Below are positions 50,014 to 59,543 of a DNA stretch of 64,000 bases, in pieces. The translations under genes were made by a program, and so were the position numbers. This DNA is from Paraburkholderia susongensis. GTDB lineage: Bacteria; Pseudomonadota; Gammaproteobacteria; Burkholderiales; Burkholderiaceae. Numbering within the stretch: the stretch's first letter is position 1; every line of letters starts with the position of its first letter. The notes under the pieces are model-generated. The model ran no database searches and was not told the DNA's origin. It saw only the letters and a list, made by a program, of their open reading frames with translations. The stretch lies in assembly GCF_900177725.1 (NCBI RefSeq), contig NZ_FXAT01000002.1, positions 62,001-126,000 on the forward strand. Reading direction: 5' to 3'.

Positions 50014-51075
50014 ATGACACTCGAATCCGACATCGAAGCCGCCCGCGAACATGCGTCCGACACACAGGCGCTGTACCGCGAGGTCTGTGCGCTGCTGTTT
50101 TTCCGCTACGGTGAAACGCCGACCGCCAACCGGCTTTATCAACTGGTGCGCAAAGGCAGCATGAGCGCGCCGGCCAAGGCTTTGCGCGATTTCTGGGTCG
50201 AGGTGCGCGACAAGACTCGCGTCGACGTCGGGCGTCCGGATCTGCCGTCCGACGTTGCGGCGGCAGCCGGAGAATTCGCCGCCCAGCTATGGCGTCTGTC
50301 GAGCGACGCCGCGAGCGCCGCGCTGGACGTGTTCCGGCAGGACGCGCAGACGGAAGTCGCCGCGGCGCGCGAAGAGGCACAGGAACGGGAAATACAGCGG
50401 CTGGCCGCCGTCCAGAAGGCTGAGCAGGCAGCGAACGACGCCGTCGCGCTGCGCGCGCAGATCGGCGGGCTCGAGGCACGCATCGTCGAGTTGCAGACCG
50501 CCAACGAGATGCTGATGACGCAACTGGCGGCGTCGAAGGAAGAAATCGCGACGGGAAGCGCCGCGCTGGCGGACGCCCGGCGCGATTTCGCCGACGAACT
50601 GGCCAAGCTGCGCCGCTCGCACGAACAGAACGAGCAGCGGCTCGCTGCCGCCGAAAAACGTGCGTTGCTTGAGATCGAGAGCGAACGGGAGGCGGCGCAA
50701 CGTCTGCGCAAGGAATTGCAGGCTGGCAATGAGCGGACGGCGACGCTCGAGGCCGAATTCCGGGCGCAGCGCGATGCCTTGCGCGATGAACTTGCCGTGG
50801 CGAAAGCCGGGTTGGTCGCGTCCAATACACGGCATGCGGCAACCAGCGCGCAACTCGCGGAAAAGGACGCGTTGCTGGCCGAACGCGTGGCCGCAACGGA
50901 TCTGCTTCGTCAGCGCATCGAAACGATATCGCGGCAGTTGGAAACGGCGCGAACGGCAAGAACGCCGGCGCGCCCTGCCCGCCGCTCGCGTGAAAAAGCC
51001 GCCTCGCAAAGCCGCGCGGCGGCAGGCTTTTCCGGCGCGCCGTTTATCTGGCGAAAGTTGAATCCAAAGAAGTGA
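50014..51075 (+). CDS. KfrA-like DNA-binding coiled-coil protein
   Basis: A 353-residue protein: an N-terminal KfrA_N-type DNA-binding domain (about 10-125, with GETPTANRLYQLVRKGSMSAP) followed by a long Glu/Ala/Arg-rich coiled coil (about 125-325) and a basic tail (PARPARRSREKA). KfrA of broad-host-range plasmids is an autorepressor involved in plasmid stability; chromosomal homologues are common in Burkholderiales and their role is less clear. The ATG at 50014 is chosen since the domain begins there. The gene stands alone behind its own AT-rich promoter with two dyads and is not part of the catabolic run to its left. Confidence 0.83.
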   Translation: MTLESDIEAAREHASDTQALYREVCALLFFRYGETPTANRLYQLVRKGSMSAPAKALRDFWVEVRDKTRVDVGRPDLPSDVAAAAGEFAAQLWRLSSDAASAALDVFRQDAQTEVAAAREEAQEREIQRLAAVQKAEQAANDAVALRAQIGGLEARIVELQTANEMLMTQLAASKEEIATGSAALADARRDFADELAKLRRSHEQNEQRLAAAEKRALLEIESEREAAQRLRKELQAGNERTATLEAEFRAQRDALRDELAVAKAGLVASNTRHAATSAQLAEKDALLAERVAATDLLRQRIETISRQLETARTARTPARPARRSREKAASQSRAAAGFSGAPFIWRKLNPKK

Positions 51076-51170
51076 CGGCGCGTGATGGCGGCAGTGTTCA
51101 CTGCTACCTGAAACCGCCTGCGCTTCGATGCGCGTGCAACGATGTGCGTTTGCGCGTCAGCGCGCGCATT

Positions 51171-51467
51171 TTAAAACCGCGGATGACACTCGAAATCGAC
51201 CGACGAACCGTGTTCGCTCATCCCGCTTACACCGCTGACGGTTTCCATCGTCACGCTGCTTTGCATGCCGCGGCGCTCGCAGTAGTCGCGCGCTTCGTTC
51301 ATCGCGTGTTCGTGCGCGCGGGCCCATGCCATCCGGCCGCCTGTCGCGCTCGCCGCGACCGTGTAGGTGCCGGGTTTGCCGGTGGCGGCTACATCGGTGC
51401 TCGACGCGCATCCGACGAGACTCGCGCACGCGAGCACCGCCGCGGCGAAACCGCGCATGCGGATCAC
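51171..51467 (-). CDS. Small predicted lipoprotein
   Basis: A protein of about 98 residues. A short signal peptide (RGFAAAVLACASLVGC) ends in the lipobox LVGC followed by Ala-Ser-Ser, so it should be acylated at the cysteine and anchored in the outer membrane. The mature part has a WARAHEHAMNEARDYCERRG helix, two further cysteines that may form a disulfide, and a Ser/Gly/Val-rich strand region. No named family was recognised. A GTG at 51467 (with AAGAAGAG upstream) or the ATG at 51458 can start it; neither is decisive. Convergent with the KfrA-like gene. Confidence 0.68.
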   Translation of the reverse strand: MIRMRGFAAAVLACASLVGCASSTDVAATGKPGTYTVAASATGGRMAWARAHEHAMNEARDYCERRGMQSSVTMETVSGVSGMSEHGSSVDFECHPRF

Positions 51468-51841
51468 GAGCGGCGCACTCTTCTTTCCCGCCACGCGTTC
51501 GCGCGCCAACCCAATAGATGAAACGCCCCGCGCATGCCCTCTTGCGAGCCTGCCGCGAATACCGTCCGAATCCAGATCAACCATAGCGCAACACCTGCAT
51601 TTTTAACCGATTACAAGCCCTCAATTATCCGTAATCATTCGCGCGAGATCAGCCGCTCCATCCGAAAACACTGTTGCGTGCACCTTAACAATGCCGCCAT
51701 GCAAGGCGCGGATGAGCGGACCCTACCGTTGACAAAAGAGCTTCCGGAATCGCATTTCAGCGTCTAGTCTGTAACGACGCTTTTTCAATGCACCGGCAAA
51801 CATACCGGCATGCGCCGGACGCCGAACCGGAGGAGACATCG
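51468..51841. other. Intergenic region upstream of the ACS-type transporter
   Basis: About 374 bases between the divergent lipoprotein and transporter genes. It is less GC-rich than its surroundings, especially 51590-51660. A TTGACA at 51729-51734 could be the -35 box of the transporter, with GCATTT 17 bases on as a poor -10. No gene or repeat is supported. Confidence 0.35.
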
Positions 51842-53194
51842 ATGGATCTCGAGGCACGCACCCTGCGACGCGTCACGGCCCGGCTCGTGCCGTTCCTGAT
51901 TCTTTGCTATTTCATCGCCTATCTCGATCGCGTGAACGTCGGCTTCGCGGCACTGCAGATGAACAAGGCGCTCGACCTGTCCGCGAGCGCGTTCGGTTTC
52001 GGCGCGGGCGTGTTCTTCATCGCCTACTTCTTTTTCGAAGTGCCGTCGAACCTGCTGCTCGAACGCTTCGGCGCGCGCCGCTGGATCGCGCGAATCATGT
52101 TTACGTGGGGCATCCTCGCGGGCGCCATGGCGTTCATCCCCGACATCGCGCGCTTCACGGGTTTCTCGCCCGCACATGTGTTCTTCGGTCTGCGCATCCT
52201 GCTCGGGGTGGCCGAGGCCGGCTTCTTCCCCGGCATCATCTTTCTGCTCACATTGTGGTTTCCGGCCGCCTATCGCGGCCGCGTGGTCGGCTACTTCATG
52301 GCGGCGATTCCGCTGTCGACGGTAATCGGCGCCCCGATCTCGGGCGCGCTGCTCTCGCTCGACGGCCGCGGCGGTCTCGGCGGCTGGCAGTGGGTGTATC
52401 TGATCGAGGCGCTGCCCGCGGTGCTGCTGTCGTTCGTGGTGCTGTTCTATCTGACCGACAAGCCCGCCGACGCCACGTGGCTCGCCGCCGAAGAACGCGA
52501 CTGGCTGATCGCGCGCCAGAAGCAGGAGCGCGAGCATCGCGAGGCGGTGCGCAGCTTCAGCGTGAAGGAAGCGCTGATCAATCCGCGCGTGCTCGCGATC
52601 GCGCTGATTTATTTCGGCGCGAACGCGACCAACTACGGGTTGAGCTTCTTTCTGCCGCAGATCGTCAAGTCCTTCGGCCTGACCAATCTGCAGACGGGCT
52701 TCGTGACCTCGCTGCCGTATGTGGTCGGCGTCATCAGCATGGTCCTGTGGGGACAGCATTCGGACCGCAAGCTCGAGCGCCGCTGGCATGTGGCGATCGC
52801 GCTGCTGGTTGCGGCCGGCGGTATCGCGGCGGCGGCCGGGCTCGACAATCCGGTGCTGAAGATGATCGCGCTATCGATTGCCGGGTTCGGCATTTTCGGC
52901 TGCCTGCCGGTGATCTGGACCTTGCCGGCCGCGTTCCTGTCGGGCGCGGCGGCTGCGGGCGGCATCGCCGCGATCAATTCGCTCGGCAATCTGGCGGGAT
53001 TTTTCGGACCGTTCGCGATGGGCTGGATCAAGGACAGCACCGGCGGCTTCGGCGCGGGGCTGCTGTGCCTCGCGGGCGCGGGGCTGGTCGGCGTCGCCGC
53101 GGTGTTGCTGCTGCATCACGATGCGTCGCTCGAAACGACGCATGGGCATCCGGATGCCCATGCGGCGGGTGACGCGGGCGTCGCGCGGTATTAG
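51842..53194 (+). CDS. MFS transporter, anion:cation symporter (ACS) family
   Basis: A 450-residue transporter of the ACS family used for organic anions such as tartrate, phthalate or hydroxyphenylacetate. Landmarks: RRVTARLVPFLILCYFIAYLDRVNVGFA in helix 1 (given in two parts RRVTARLVPFLIL and YLDRVNVGFA), LLLERFGARRWIARI, GVAEAGFFPGIIFLLTLWFP and the central GQHSDRKLERRW. The ATG at 51842 follows GGAGGAGAC. The C-terminus is His/Asp-rich (HGHPDAHAAGD). It stands alone, convergent with the PBP gene, so its substrate cannot be inferred from neighbours. Confidence 0.85.
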   Translation: MDLEARTLRRVTARLVPFLILCYFIAYLDRVNVGFAALQMNKALDLSASAFGFGAGVFFIAYFFFEVPSNLLLERFGARRWIARIMFTWGILAGAMAFIPDIARFTGFSPAHVFFGLRILLGVAEAGFFPGIIFLLTLWFPAAYRGRVVGYFMAAIPLSTVIGAPISGALLSLDGRGGLGGWQWVYLIEALPAVLLSFVVLFYLTDKPADATWLAAEERDWLIARQKQEREHREAVRSFSVKEALINPRVLAIALIYFGANATNYGLSFFLPQIVKSFGLTNLQTGFVTSLPYVVGVISMVLWGQHSDRKLERRWHVAIALLVAAGGIAAAAGLDNPVLKMIALSIAGFGIFGCLPVIWTLPAAFLSGAAAAGGIAAINSLGNLAGFFGPFAMGWIKDSTGGFGAGLLCLAGAGLVGVAAVLLLHHDASLETTHGHPDAHAAGDAGVARY

Positions 53195-53290
53195 CACTGG
53201 CTGCGTGAAGAGCTTGCGCCCGCATTCGAGGCGCCCCAGATCCGGTATCGACGCGCCCCCCATGCCGGCGTACCGTACTGCGAGGCCCCG

Positions 53291-55840
53291 TCAGTTCGAC
53301 GCACCGCCGTTGGCCGTCCCTTCCCCACCCTGACCTGCATCCGGCGGCGCGGCGTCGTCCGGCGTTGGGGTCGGCGCGAGGGCCGGTGCGCCGCCGCCAT
53401 GCGTTTCACCGTCGACCGCATCGCCCACGGCGGGTGCCGCCGCCGATCCTGGCGCCGATCCGGACACTGAGCCCGGCACCGGCAGCAGCGGCGGCAACGC
53501 GCGCGGTTCGGCAAGCACGGCTGAAGCGCCAGCCGCCTCCGGCACCTCGGACACAGGAGCCGCCGTGCCAGCCGTCTCAGCCGGCTTGACCGACGCCACC
53601 GGCGAGCGCCGCGTCTGCCCGCGCGCCACGACCGGCTTCTGCGGCTGCACGGGCGCCGGCGCAAACAGATGCTGGAACCAGTCGCTCAAGCGCGCCGAGC
53701 GCTCGGCGAACCAGCCCGGCTGCTGCTCGGTGTCGAACTTCACGTGCGTGTCGACGAGCCGCGAGCGCTGCGCGCGCTGGAAGAAATCGCCGACGATCGG
53801 CAGCGCGCTATGCGCCCCCTGCCCCCAGTAATCGCTGCGCAGCGTCACGCGGCTGTCGTTGAAGCCGACCCACGCGCCCGCCACCAGTTGCGGATGAATC
53901 AGGATGAACCAGCCGTCCGCGTTGCCCTGGGTCGTGCCGGTCTTGCCGGCGACGTCGCCGCGCACGCCGAAGCGCGTGCGGATGCTCGCGCCCGTGCCGC
54001 GGCTGACGACGTCGCGCATCACGTCGACGAGCGTGCGCGCGGTGTCGGCGGGCAGCTCTCGTTTTGGCGTGGCCGGCGCGAATTGCGCGAGCACGTTGCC
54101 GTTGCGGTCCTCGATGCGCGTGACCATCAGCGGTTCGACGTAAGTGCCGAGGTTCGCGATCGTGCCGTAGGCGGAGACCATTTCCTTCAGCGTCACCGGG
54201 CTCGTGCCGAGCGCGAGCGACGGCACCGGATCGAGTTCGCTGTCGCGCACGCCCATCGCACGCGCGAGCTTCGCGACCCGGTTCGGGCCGACCTTCTCCA
54301 TCACCTGCGCGGTGATGCGGTTGCGCGAATACGCGAGCGCGTCGCGCAGGCTGATCGAGCGCCCGCTCGGCTCGTCCTCGTCGCTCGGCTTCCAGATTTC
54401 GCCGCCCGTGAGCTGGATTTCGACGGGGTTGTCGGGCAGCTTGTCGTCCGGCTTCGCGCCTGCCTCGAACGCGGCCGCGTAGACGAACGGCTTGAAGGTC
54501 GAGCCCGGCTGACGGCGCGCCTGCTGCACGTGGTCGAACGGGTCCTCGCTGAAGTCGCGGCTGCCCACCCACGCCTTGATCTCGCCAGTGCGCGGGTTCA
54601 TCGCGAGGAAGTCCGCCTGCACGCGTGTCTTCGTGTTGCAGACGTTCTGCACGAGCTGGCGGTCGGCGAGAAGGCGCTTCAATGCATCGTCGTCGGAAAG
54701 GCCCGTGTCTTTCGCGGCGCGGAAGTCGGGCGTTTCGCGCAGGAACGTGCGCAGCAGATCCTTGTCCGCCGAGCAGCCCGCGCGCGTGCCCCACGCCGAG
54801 TTCGCAATGCCCTGCAACTGGTTGCCCTGTAGCGTCACCGCCTGGGTCGCCATGGTTTGCAGACGCGAATCGATCGTGGTGCGCACGACGAGGCCGTCCG
54901 AATAGATGTTGTAGTCGTTGCGGTCGGCCCACGCGACGAGCCACTTGCGCAACTGCTGCGTGAAGTGCGGCGCGGGTCCGGGCGGCTCGACCTGGCGCTC
55001 GAAATCGAGCCGCAGCGGCTTGCGGCTCAGCGTGTCGTATGCGGCGGGCGTGAGCTTGCCGTACTTGACCATCTGCGCGAGCACCGTGTTGCGCCGCTGC
55101 AGCGCGCGCTCGGGATTGAGCACCGGGTTGTAGTAGCTGTTGCCCTTGAGCATGCCCGTGAGCGTCGCGCTTTCGAGCACGTTCAGGTCGGACGCCGACT
55201 TGTCGAAATAGGTGCGCGCGGCCATCTCGATGCCGTACGCGTTATAGAGGAACGGCACCGTGTTCAGGTAGGTTTCGAGAATCTCGGGCTTCGTGTAGAG
55301 CATCTCGATCTTGACCGCGGTGATCGCCTCCTTGAGCTTGCGCGTGAGTGTCGGCGCGCGGCCGATTTCGTCGGGATAGAGATTGCGCGCGAGCTGCTGC
55401 GTGATCGTCGAGCCGCCCTGGCGGTCGCCGGAAAACGTGTGCAGCGCGGCCGACGCGGTGCGCCGCCAGTCGAGGCCGAAATGCTGGTAGAAGCGGTGAT
55501 CTTCGGTCGCGATCAGCGCGTTCACGACGTTCGGCGAGATGTCCTTGAGGCTCACCCACTCGCGGTTGGATGGCTTGAATTCGGCGAGCAGCTTGCCGTC
55601 CGCGGAGAGAATCCGCGCGGGCTGCTCGATTTTCGCCTTGCGGATGTCGCGGATGCCGGGCGTGAACGGAATCAGCAGCAGCACGTACAGCACGAACAGC
55701 ACCGGCAGCGCGGCGAACCCCCACGCCACGGTGCGGCGGGTCGGATGGCGCAGATGCCGCCAGAGCTTTGCGACGAGCGGGTTCGCGAGAGTCAGCCCTT
55801 TGTCGAGGGCCGCCAGAAGTGAGGAGATGAGGCGATTCAC
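53291..55840 (-). CDS. Class A penicillin-binding protein (PBP1A/1C-like)
   Basis: Bifunctional peptidoglycan synthase. From the GTG at 55840: one membrane segment (about 40-57), glycosyltransferase-51 domain with catalytic E113 ([10 protein letters not shown]) and [13 protein letters not shown] (142-154), then a transpeptidase domain with S447-T-F-K450, S505-R-N507 and K633-T-G-T. The last 120 or so residues form a Pro/Ala/Gly/Thr-rich disordered tail. A TTG 13 codons upstream (55879) is an alternative start; neither has a good binding site. The 849-residue length is usual. It is divergent from fabV. Confidence 0.88.
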   Translation of the reverse strand: MNRLISSLLAALDKGLTLANPLVAKLWRHLRHPTRRTVAWGFAALPVLFVLYVLLLIPFTPGIRDIRKAKIEQPARILSADGKLLAEFKPSNREWVSLKDISPNVVNALIATEDHRFYQHFGLDWRRTASAALHTFSGDRQGGSTITQQLARNLYPDEIGRAPTLTRKLKEAITAVKIEMLYTKPEILETYLNTVPFLYNAYGIEMAARTYFDKSASDLNVLESATLTGMLKGNSYYNPVLNPERALQRRNTVLAQMVKYGKLTPAAYDTLSRKPLRLDFERQVEPPGPAPHFTQQLRKWLVAWADRNDYNIYSDGLVVRTTIDSRLQTMATQAVTLQGNQLQGIANSAWGTRAGCSADKDLLRTFLRETPDFRAAKDTGLSDDDALKRLLADRQLVQNVCNTKTRVQADFLAMNPRTGEIKAWVGSRDFSEDPFDHVQQARRQPGSTFKPFVYAAAFEAGAKPDDKLPDNPVEIQLTGGEIWKPSDEDEPSGRSISLRDALAYSRNRITAQVMEKVGPNRVAKLARAMGVRDSELDPVPSLALGTSPVTLKEMVSAYGTIANLGTYVEPLMVTRIEDRNGNVLAQFAPATPKRELPADTARTLVDVMRDVVSRGTGASIRTRFGVRGDVAGKTGTTQGNADGWFILIHPQLVAGAWVGFNDSRVTLRSDYWGQGAHSALPIVGDFFQRAQRSRLVDTHVKFDTEQQPGWFAERSARLSDWFQHLFAPAPVQPQKPVVARGQTRRSPVASVKPAETAGTAAPVSEVPEAAGASAVLAEPRALPPLLPVPGSVSGSAPGSAAAPAVGDAVDGETHGGGAPALAPTPTPDDAAPPDAGQGGEGTANGGASN

Positions 55841-55952
55841 GCTTGCTGTCGTCTGCGGGGAAAGGCGCAATCGTACCAAGATGTGGGGCGGGCGCCGATT
55901 TTTGCGGTGCCTGTGCCGGGTGCGGCGGGCGTGGCGGGCGCAGCGGGGCCAC

Positions 55953-55974
55953 TATAATGTCGGCAATTCCGACA
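55953..55974 (+). promoter_or_regulatory. TATAAT -10 box and adjacent perfect dyad upstream of fabV
   Basis: A consensus TATAAT (55953-55958) is followed at once by TGTCGG-CAATT-CCGACA (55958-55974), a perfect 6-bp inverted repeat overlapping the likely transcription start and ending 11 bases before the fabV ATG. No good -35 box is visible, hinting at an activator or extended-promoter requirement. The dyad could be a repressor operator or a 5' stem in the mRNA. Confidence 0.5.
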
Positions 55975-55985
55975 AGAGGTGCTTC

Positions 55986-57182
55986 ATGATCATCAAACCG
56001 CGTGTGCGTGGCTTCATCTGTGTATCGACTCATCCGACCGGCTGCGAGGCCAACGTCAAGGAACAGATCGAGTATGTGAAGGCACGCGGCCCCATCGCCA
56101 ACGGCCCGAAGAAGGTGCTCGTGATCGGCGCATCCACCGGCTACGGTCTGGCCGCCCGCATCAGCGCCGCGTTCGGCTCGGGCGCCGCCACCCTCGGCGT
56201 GTTCTTCGAGCGCGCCGGCAGCGAAACCAAGTCCGGCACGGCCGGCTGGTACAACACCGCCGCATTCGAGAAATTCGCCACGGCCGAAGGCCTGTACGCG
56301 AGCAGCATCAACGGCGACGCATTCTCCGACGAAGTCAAGGCGCGCACGATCGAAGTCATCAAGCGCGATCTCGGCCAGGTCGATCTCGTCGTCTATAGCC
56401 TTGCCGCGCCGAAGCGCCAGCATCCGAAGACCGGCGAGGTGTTCAGCTCGGTATTGAAGCCGATCGGCAAGTCCGTCAATCTGCGCGGCATCGACACCGA
56501 CAAGGAAGTCATCAAGGAAACCGTGCTCGAACCGGCCACGCCGGAAGAAATCGCACACACGGTCGCGGTGATGGGCGGCGAGGACTGGCAGATGTGGATC
56601 GACGCCCTCGCCGACGCCGGCGTGCTCGCCGACGGCGCGAAGACCACCGCGTTCACCTACCTCGGCGAGAAGATCACGCACGACATCTACTGGAACGGCT
56701 CGATCGGCGCGGCCAAGAAGGACCTCGACCAGAAGGTGCTCGGCATCCGCGCGAAGCTCGCGGCCAAAGGCGGCGATGCGCGCGTCGCGGTGCTGAAGGC
56801 GGTCGTCACGCAGGCGAGTTCCGCGATCCCGATGATGCCGCTCTATCTTTCGCTGCTCTTCAAGGTGATGAAGGAGAAAGGCACGCACGAAGGCTGCATC
56901 GAGCAGGTCTACGGCCTGTACAAGGACAGCCTCTACGGCAGCCAGCCCCATCTCGACGCCGACGGCCGCCTGCGCGCCGACTACAAGGAGCTCGATGCGC
57001 AGGTGCAGGCCCGCGTGCAGGAACTGTGGAACCAGGTGACCAACGACAACCTCTACGAACTCACCGATTTCGCGGGCTACAAGACCGATTTCCTGCGTCT
57101 GTTCGGCTTCGAGATGAAGGGTGTGGATTACGACGCGGACGTCAATCCGGACGTGCGGATTGCGAATCTCATGCAGGTTTGA
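55986..57182 (+). CDS. fabV: Trans-2-enoyl-CoA/ACP reductase FabV
   Basis: NADH-dependent enoyl reductase completing the fatty-acid elongation cycle; FabV-type enzymes are poorly inhibited by triclosan. The 398 residues begin [12 protein letters not shown] and contain [13 protein letters not shown] (44-56) for NADH and the catalytic Y235-x8-K244 pair ([12 protein letters not shown]), the spacing diagnostic for FabV rather than FabI. The family length is about 400. The ATG at 55986 lies 28 bases downstream of a TATAAT box. The upstream open frame belongs to the opposite-strand PBP region and is not real. Confidence 0.92.
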   Translation: MIIKPRVRGFICVSTHPTGCEANVKEQIEYVKARGPIANGPKKVLVIGASTGYGLAARISAAFGSGAATLGVFFERAGSETKSGTAGWYNTAAFEKFATAEGLYASSINGDAFSDEVKARTIEVIKRDLGQVDLVVYSLAAPKRQHPKTGEVFSSVLKPIGKSVNLRGIDTDKEVIKETVLEPATPEEIAHTVAVMGGEDWQMWIDALADAGVLADGAKTTAFTYLGEKITHDIYWNGSIGAAKKDLDQKVLGIRAKLAAKGGDARVAVLKAVVTQASSAIPMMPLYLSLLFKVMKEKGTHEGCIEQVYGLYKDSLYGSQPHLDADGRLRADYKELDAQVQARVQELWNQVTNDNLYELTDFAGYKTDFLRLFGFEMKGVDYDADVNPDVRIANLMQV

Positions 57183-57197
57183 TGGTTTCTGTTTGAC

Positions 57198-57220
57198 GAG
57201 GAGCGGGTTCGCCCGCCTCT
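57198..57220 (+). terminator. UUCG-loop hairpin downstream of fabV
   Basis: GCGGG (57203-57207), loop TTCG, CCCGC (57212-57216), extended imperfectly on both sides, begins about 16 bases after the fabV stop. The UUCG tetraloop makes it unusually stable. No T-run follows, so it may stabilise the mRNA end or act with Rho rather than terminate by itself. Confidence 0.4.
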
Positions 57221-57289
57221 CGCCCCTGCTACACCCGGCCGTCGCAGGGATTGAATGCACGCGGGCGGTTCATCCCTTCGCCTCCGGCT

Positions 57290-57634
57290 TCAGCACGGAT
57301 ACGCCCCCTGCAGCGCACGAAGAATCGCAAGGCCGATCGGGAAATCGTCCGAAATACCCGGATGGTTTGCAAAAAATGCGTCGAGCAACGGATAAACCGT
57401 CTGGTTGCCGATCGCGAGCGTTGGCGGCGGGCAGAACAGCGCTGGACGCTTCTGCGATACCAGGTCCCCGTTCGCCCAGCCGAACGCGTTGATCGTGCCG
57501 GTGATGTACGCCGCGTAGATCGAGTCGTTGTCGGCGTGCGCCCATTTCTTGTACTGCGCGGCCGTCATCTCGGCGTGCGCGCTCAAGGTGAAGAGCGCTG
57601 TCAGCGCAGCCAGCGCGAATTTCGGTACCCGCAT
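57290..57634 (-). CDS. Rap1a/Tai-like immunity-domain protein
   Basis: A 114-residue exported protein. The signal peptide is MRVPKFALAALTALFTLSAHA, cleaved before EMTAAQYKK. The mature part has the Rap1a pattern: YITGTINAFGWANGDL, a LFCPPP segment, YPLLDAFFANHP and ILRALQGAYPC, with two cysteines able to form a disulfide. Rap1a-family proteins are periplasmic immunity proteins against type VI secreted amidases, but many family members are orphans. No toxin or T6SS gene is visible nearby. GAAGG precedes the ATG at 57634. It is convergent with fabV. Confidence 0.74.
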   Translation of the reverse strand: MRVPKFALAALTALFTLSAHAEMTAAQYKKWAHADNDSIYAAYITGTINAFGWANGDLVSQKRPALFCPPPTLAIGNQTVYPLLDAFFANHPGISDDFPIGLAILRALQGAYPC

Positions 57635-57684
57635 CGTCAAACCTTCAAGATTGCAAAAATCCGCCATTGTAGGGGACGTGGAGT

Positions 57685-57762
57685 GCGCCGCGCAGAAGCG
57701 CGGCGCGTGTACGAATTCGTCAGGATTGTTGAGGGATTTTTGTAAGGGTTGCGCCCCTCAAC
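57685..57762. terminator. Two hairpins between the GST and Rap1a-like genes
   Basis: GCGCCGCGC (57685-57693), loop AGAA, GCGCGGCGC (57698-57706) is a perfect 9-bp stem. GTTGAGGG (57728-57735) and CCCTCAAC (57755-57762) form the outer stem of a second structure, with a T-run between them. Both lie downstream of the minus-strand GST gene and upstream of the Rap1a-like gene. The second probably ends GST transcription; the first lacks a T-tract on either strand. Confidence 0.4.
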
Positions 57763-57783
57763 GTGCCCCTCAGCGAGCCCAAA

Positions 57784-58407
57784 TCAGGGCGTCCCGTTGC
57801 GGCAATACTCGCGGTATCCATCGCGTCCCGCGAGCCGCGTCATATACGCGGCGAGCGCCGGAAAATCGTCGTGCTGCAGCGGCGTTTCGAGCCAGCGGTT
57901 CGCCGACAGCGCAATCGGAATATCGGCGAGCGAGAACGCCTCGCCCGCGATGAACGCGCCGGTATGCGCAAGCTGCTGTTCGACGATCGCCATGTGCTTC
58001 GCCCAGTTCACGCGCGACAGTTCGATCTGCCGCGGGTCCTGATGCGCGGGCGAATGCCGCACCAGCGCGAGAAACGCGTAGCTCCACGAGCGATTCAGCT
58101 CGCTCGCCTGCCAGTCGATCCACTGATCGCAACGCGCGCGCTCGCACGGATCGGCGGGATAAAGCCACTCGCCGCGATAGCGGCCCGCGAGATAGCGGAT
58201 GATTGAGTTCGACTCCCACAGCACGAAGTCGCCGTCGCGAATCACGGGGACTGTCGCATTCGGATTGAGCGCGCGGAACGCCGCGACGTCGGTCGTGCGA
58301 AAGCCCGCGCCCCAGTCTTCCTGTTCGAACGAAAGTCCGAGTTCCGCGCAGGTCCACAGCACCTTGCGGACGTTGATCGAGGTGGTCTTGCCGAGTATCT
58401 GCAGCAT
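57784..58407 (-). CDS. Glutathione S-transferase family protein
   Basis: A 207-residue GST. The thioredoxin-like N-terminal domain (1-78) shows [20 protein letters not shown] and the cis-proline motif [20 protein letters not shown], with the E-S pair that binds the glutathione gamma-glutamyl group; the helical C-terminal domain follows ([20 protein letters not shown]). It may detoxify electrophiles by conjugation, but the substrate cannot be seen. The ATG at 58407 begins the fold directly. It stands alone between the Rap1a-like and LysR genes, all on the minus strand. Confidence 0.87.
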   Translation of the reverse strand: MLQILGKTTSINVRKVLWTCAELGLSFEQEDWGAGFRTTDVAAFRALNPNATVPVIRDGDFVLWESNSIIRYLAGRYRGEWLYPADPCERARCDQWIDWQASELNRSWSYAFLALVRHSPAHQDPRQIELSRVNWAKHMAIVEQQLAHTGAFIAGEAFSLADIPIALSANRWLETPLQHDDFPALAAYMTRLAGRDGYREYCRNGTP

Positions 58408-58552
58408 GAGGTGTCTTGTATCGGGTGGGTTGAATGGAGCAAAGACAAGAAGTAAAGACTAGGAGTAAAGGCAGCAAGTAACGACAACGGGAAAGGCAAG
58501 GCAGCAAAGACGCCGGCAGCAGCCAGTTTGCCTCGCGCGCGGCATGGCGTCA

Positions 58553-59449
58553 TCAGACTTTGAGCGTCGCCTGCTCGCGGATCATGTCGTAAAGCGCCTG
58601 CGCCGCGGGAGACAACTGCGCGGTCTTGCGCGCGACGAGCACGAGCGTGCGCGACACGGTCGGCTGGATCAGCGCGACGGTGCGCACGCCCGGATACGCG
58701 CCCTTCTGCAGCGCGAGCGCCGGCACGACCGCCGCGCCCACGCCCTGCGCGACGAGTCCGACCGCGGTCGAACTGCGCTGCACCTCGTAGAACGAGCGCA
58801 GCGCGAGTTCGCTCGATTCCAGCGCGACGTCGAGCAGCGCGCGGTTGCCGCTGACCTCGCCGGCAAAAATCAGCGGAAACGGCTGCAGTTGCCGCCACGC
58901 GATGCGCCGCCGCTTCGCGAGCGGATGATCCTCGCGGCAGATCAGCACGTAGCGGTCTTCGGTGAGCGGCACACTCGCGAGATCGGGGTGATGCTCGCGC
59001 GCGATGTTGATGCCGAATTCGACCTCGCGGCGCAGCACGGCCTCTTCCACGGCCGACGACGCGTGATCGAGAATCTTGATGCGGTTATGCGGATAGCGCG
59101 CGGAATACGCCTGCAAAATACGCGGCAGATACTGGACACCGACGGTCGGCACGCACGCGATCGACACGTCGCCGCGCTGAGCCATGCCCGTTTCGCGAAT
59201 TTCGACGAGCGCGTCGGCGAGTTCGCCGAGCAGACGCCGCGCCTGCGGCAGAAAACTGCGGCCGATTTCGGTGAGCGCCATCGAGCGCGTGGTCCGCTCG
59301 ATCAGCGTGACGCCGAGAAACGTTTCGAGCTTGCGCAGCCGCTGCGTGATGGCCGTTTGCGTGACGTGCAGCGAATCGGCCGCGCCCTGGAAGCTGCCGC
59401 GATCGGCGATCGCGACGAAAGCCTGCACGCCGAGAGTATCGATTTTCAT
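58553..59449 (-). CDS. LysR family transcriptional regulator
   Basis: A 298-residue LysR regulator: LGVQAFVAIADRGSFQGAADSLHVTQTAITQRLRKLE (seen as AFVAIADRGSFQGAAD and VTQTAITQRLRKLE), then the effector domain with VSIACVPTVGVQYLPRIL, EFGINIAREHHPDLAS and GAAVVPALAL. It resembles the LysR at 39001-39930 in subgroup. It is divergent from the trans-aconitate methyltransferase gene across 94 AT-rich bases, so it may control that gene. The effector is unknown. Confidence 0.86.
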   Translation of the reverse strand: MKIDTLGVQAFVAIADRGSFQGAADSLHVTQTAITQRLRKLETFLGVTLIERTTRSMALTEIGRSFLPQARRLLGELADALVEIRETGMAQRGDVSIACVPTVGVQYLPRILQAYSARYPHNRIKILDHASSAVEEAVLRREVEFGINIAREHHPDLASVPLTEDRYVLICREDHPLAKRRRIAWRQLQPFPLIFAGEVSGNRALLDVALESSELALRSFYEVQRSSTAVGLVAQGVGAAVVPALALQKGAYPGVRTVALIQPTVSRTLVLVARKTAQLSPAAQALYDMIREQATLKV

Positions 59450-59543
59450 TAGAAAAATGCAGGAATCGGAATCATAAATTCATTTTACTCTGCGATCAGT
59501 GACGCCGAGAATGGACGCACCGAATCCCGCGAAGGAGCGAAGC

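Noticed and set aside
55242..57260. A 672-codon minus-strand open frame across the PBP/fabV junction
   Set aside because: It is antisense to fabV, whose forward frame is a full-length recognisable enzyme, and out of frame with the PBP.
57685..57706. The 9-bp GC stem with AGAA loop as an intrinsic terminator on its own
   Set aside because: No T-run follows the stem on either strand; it is listed only as a hairpin together with its neighbour.
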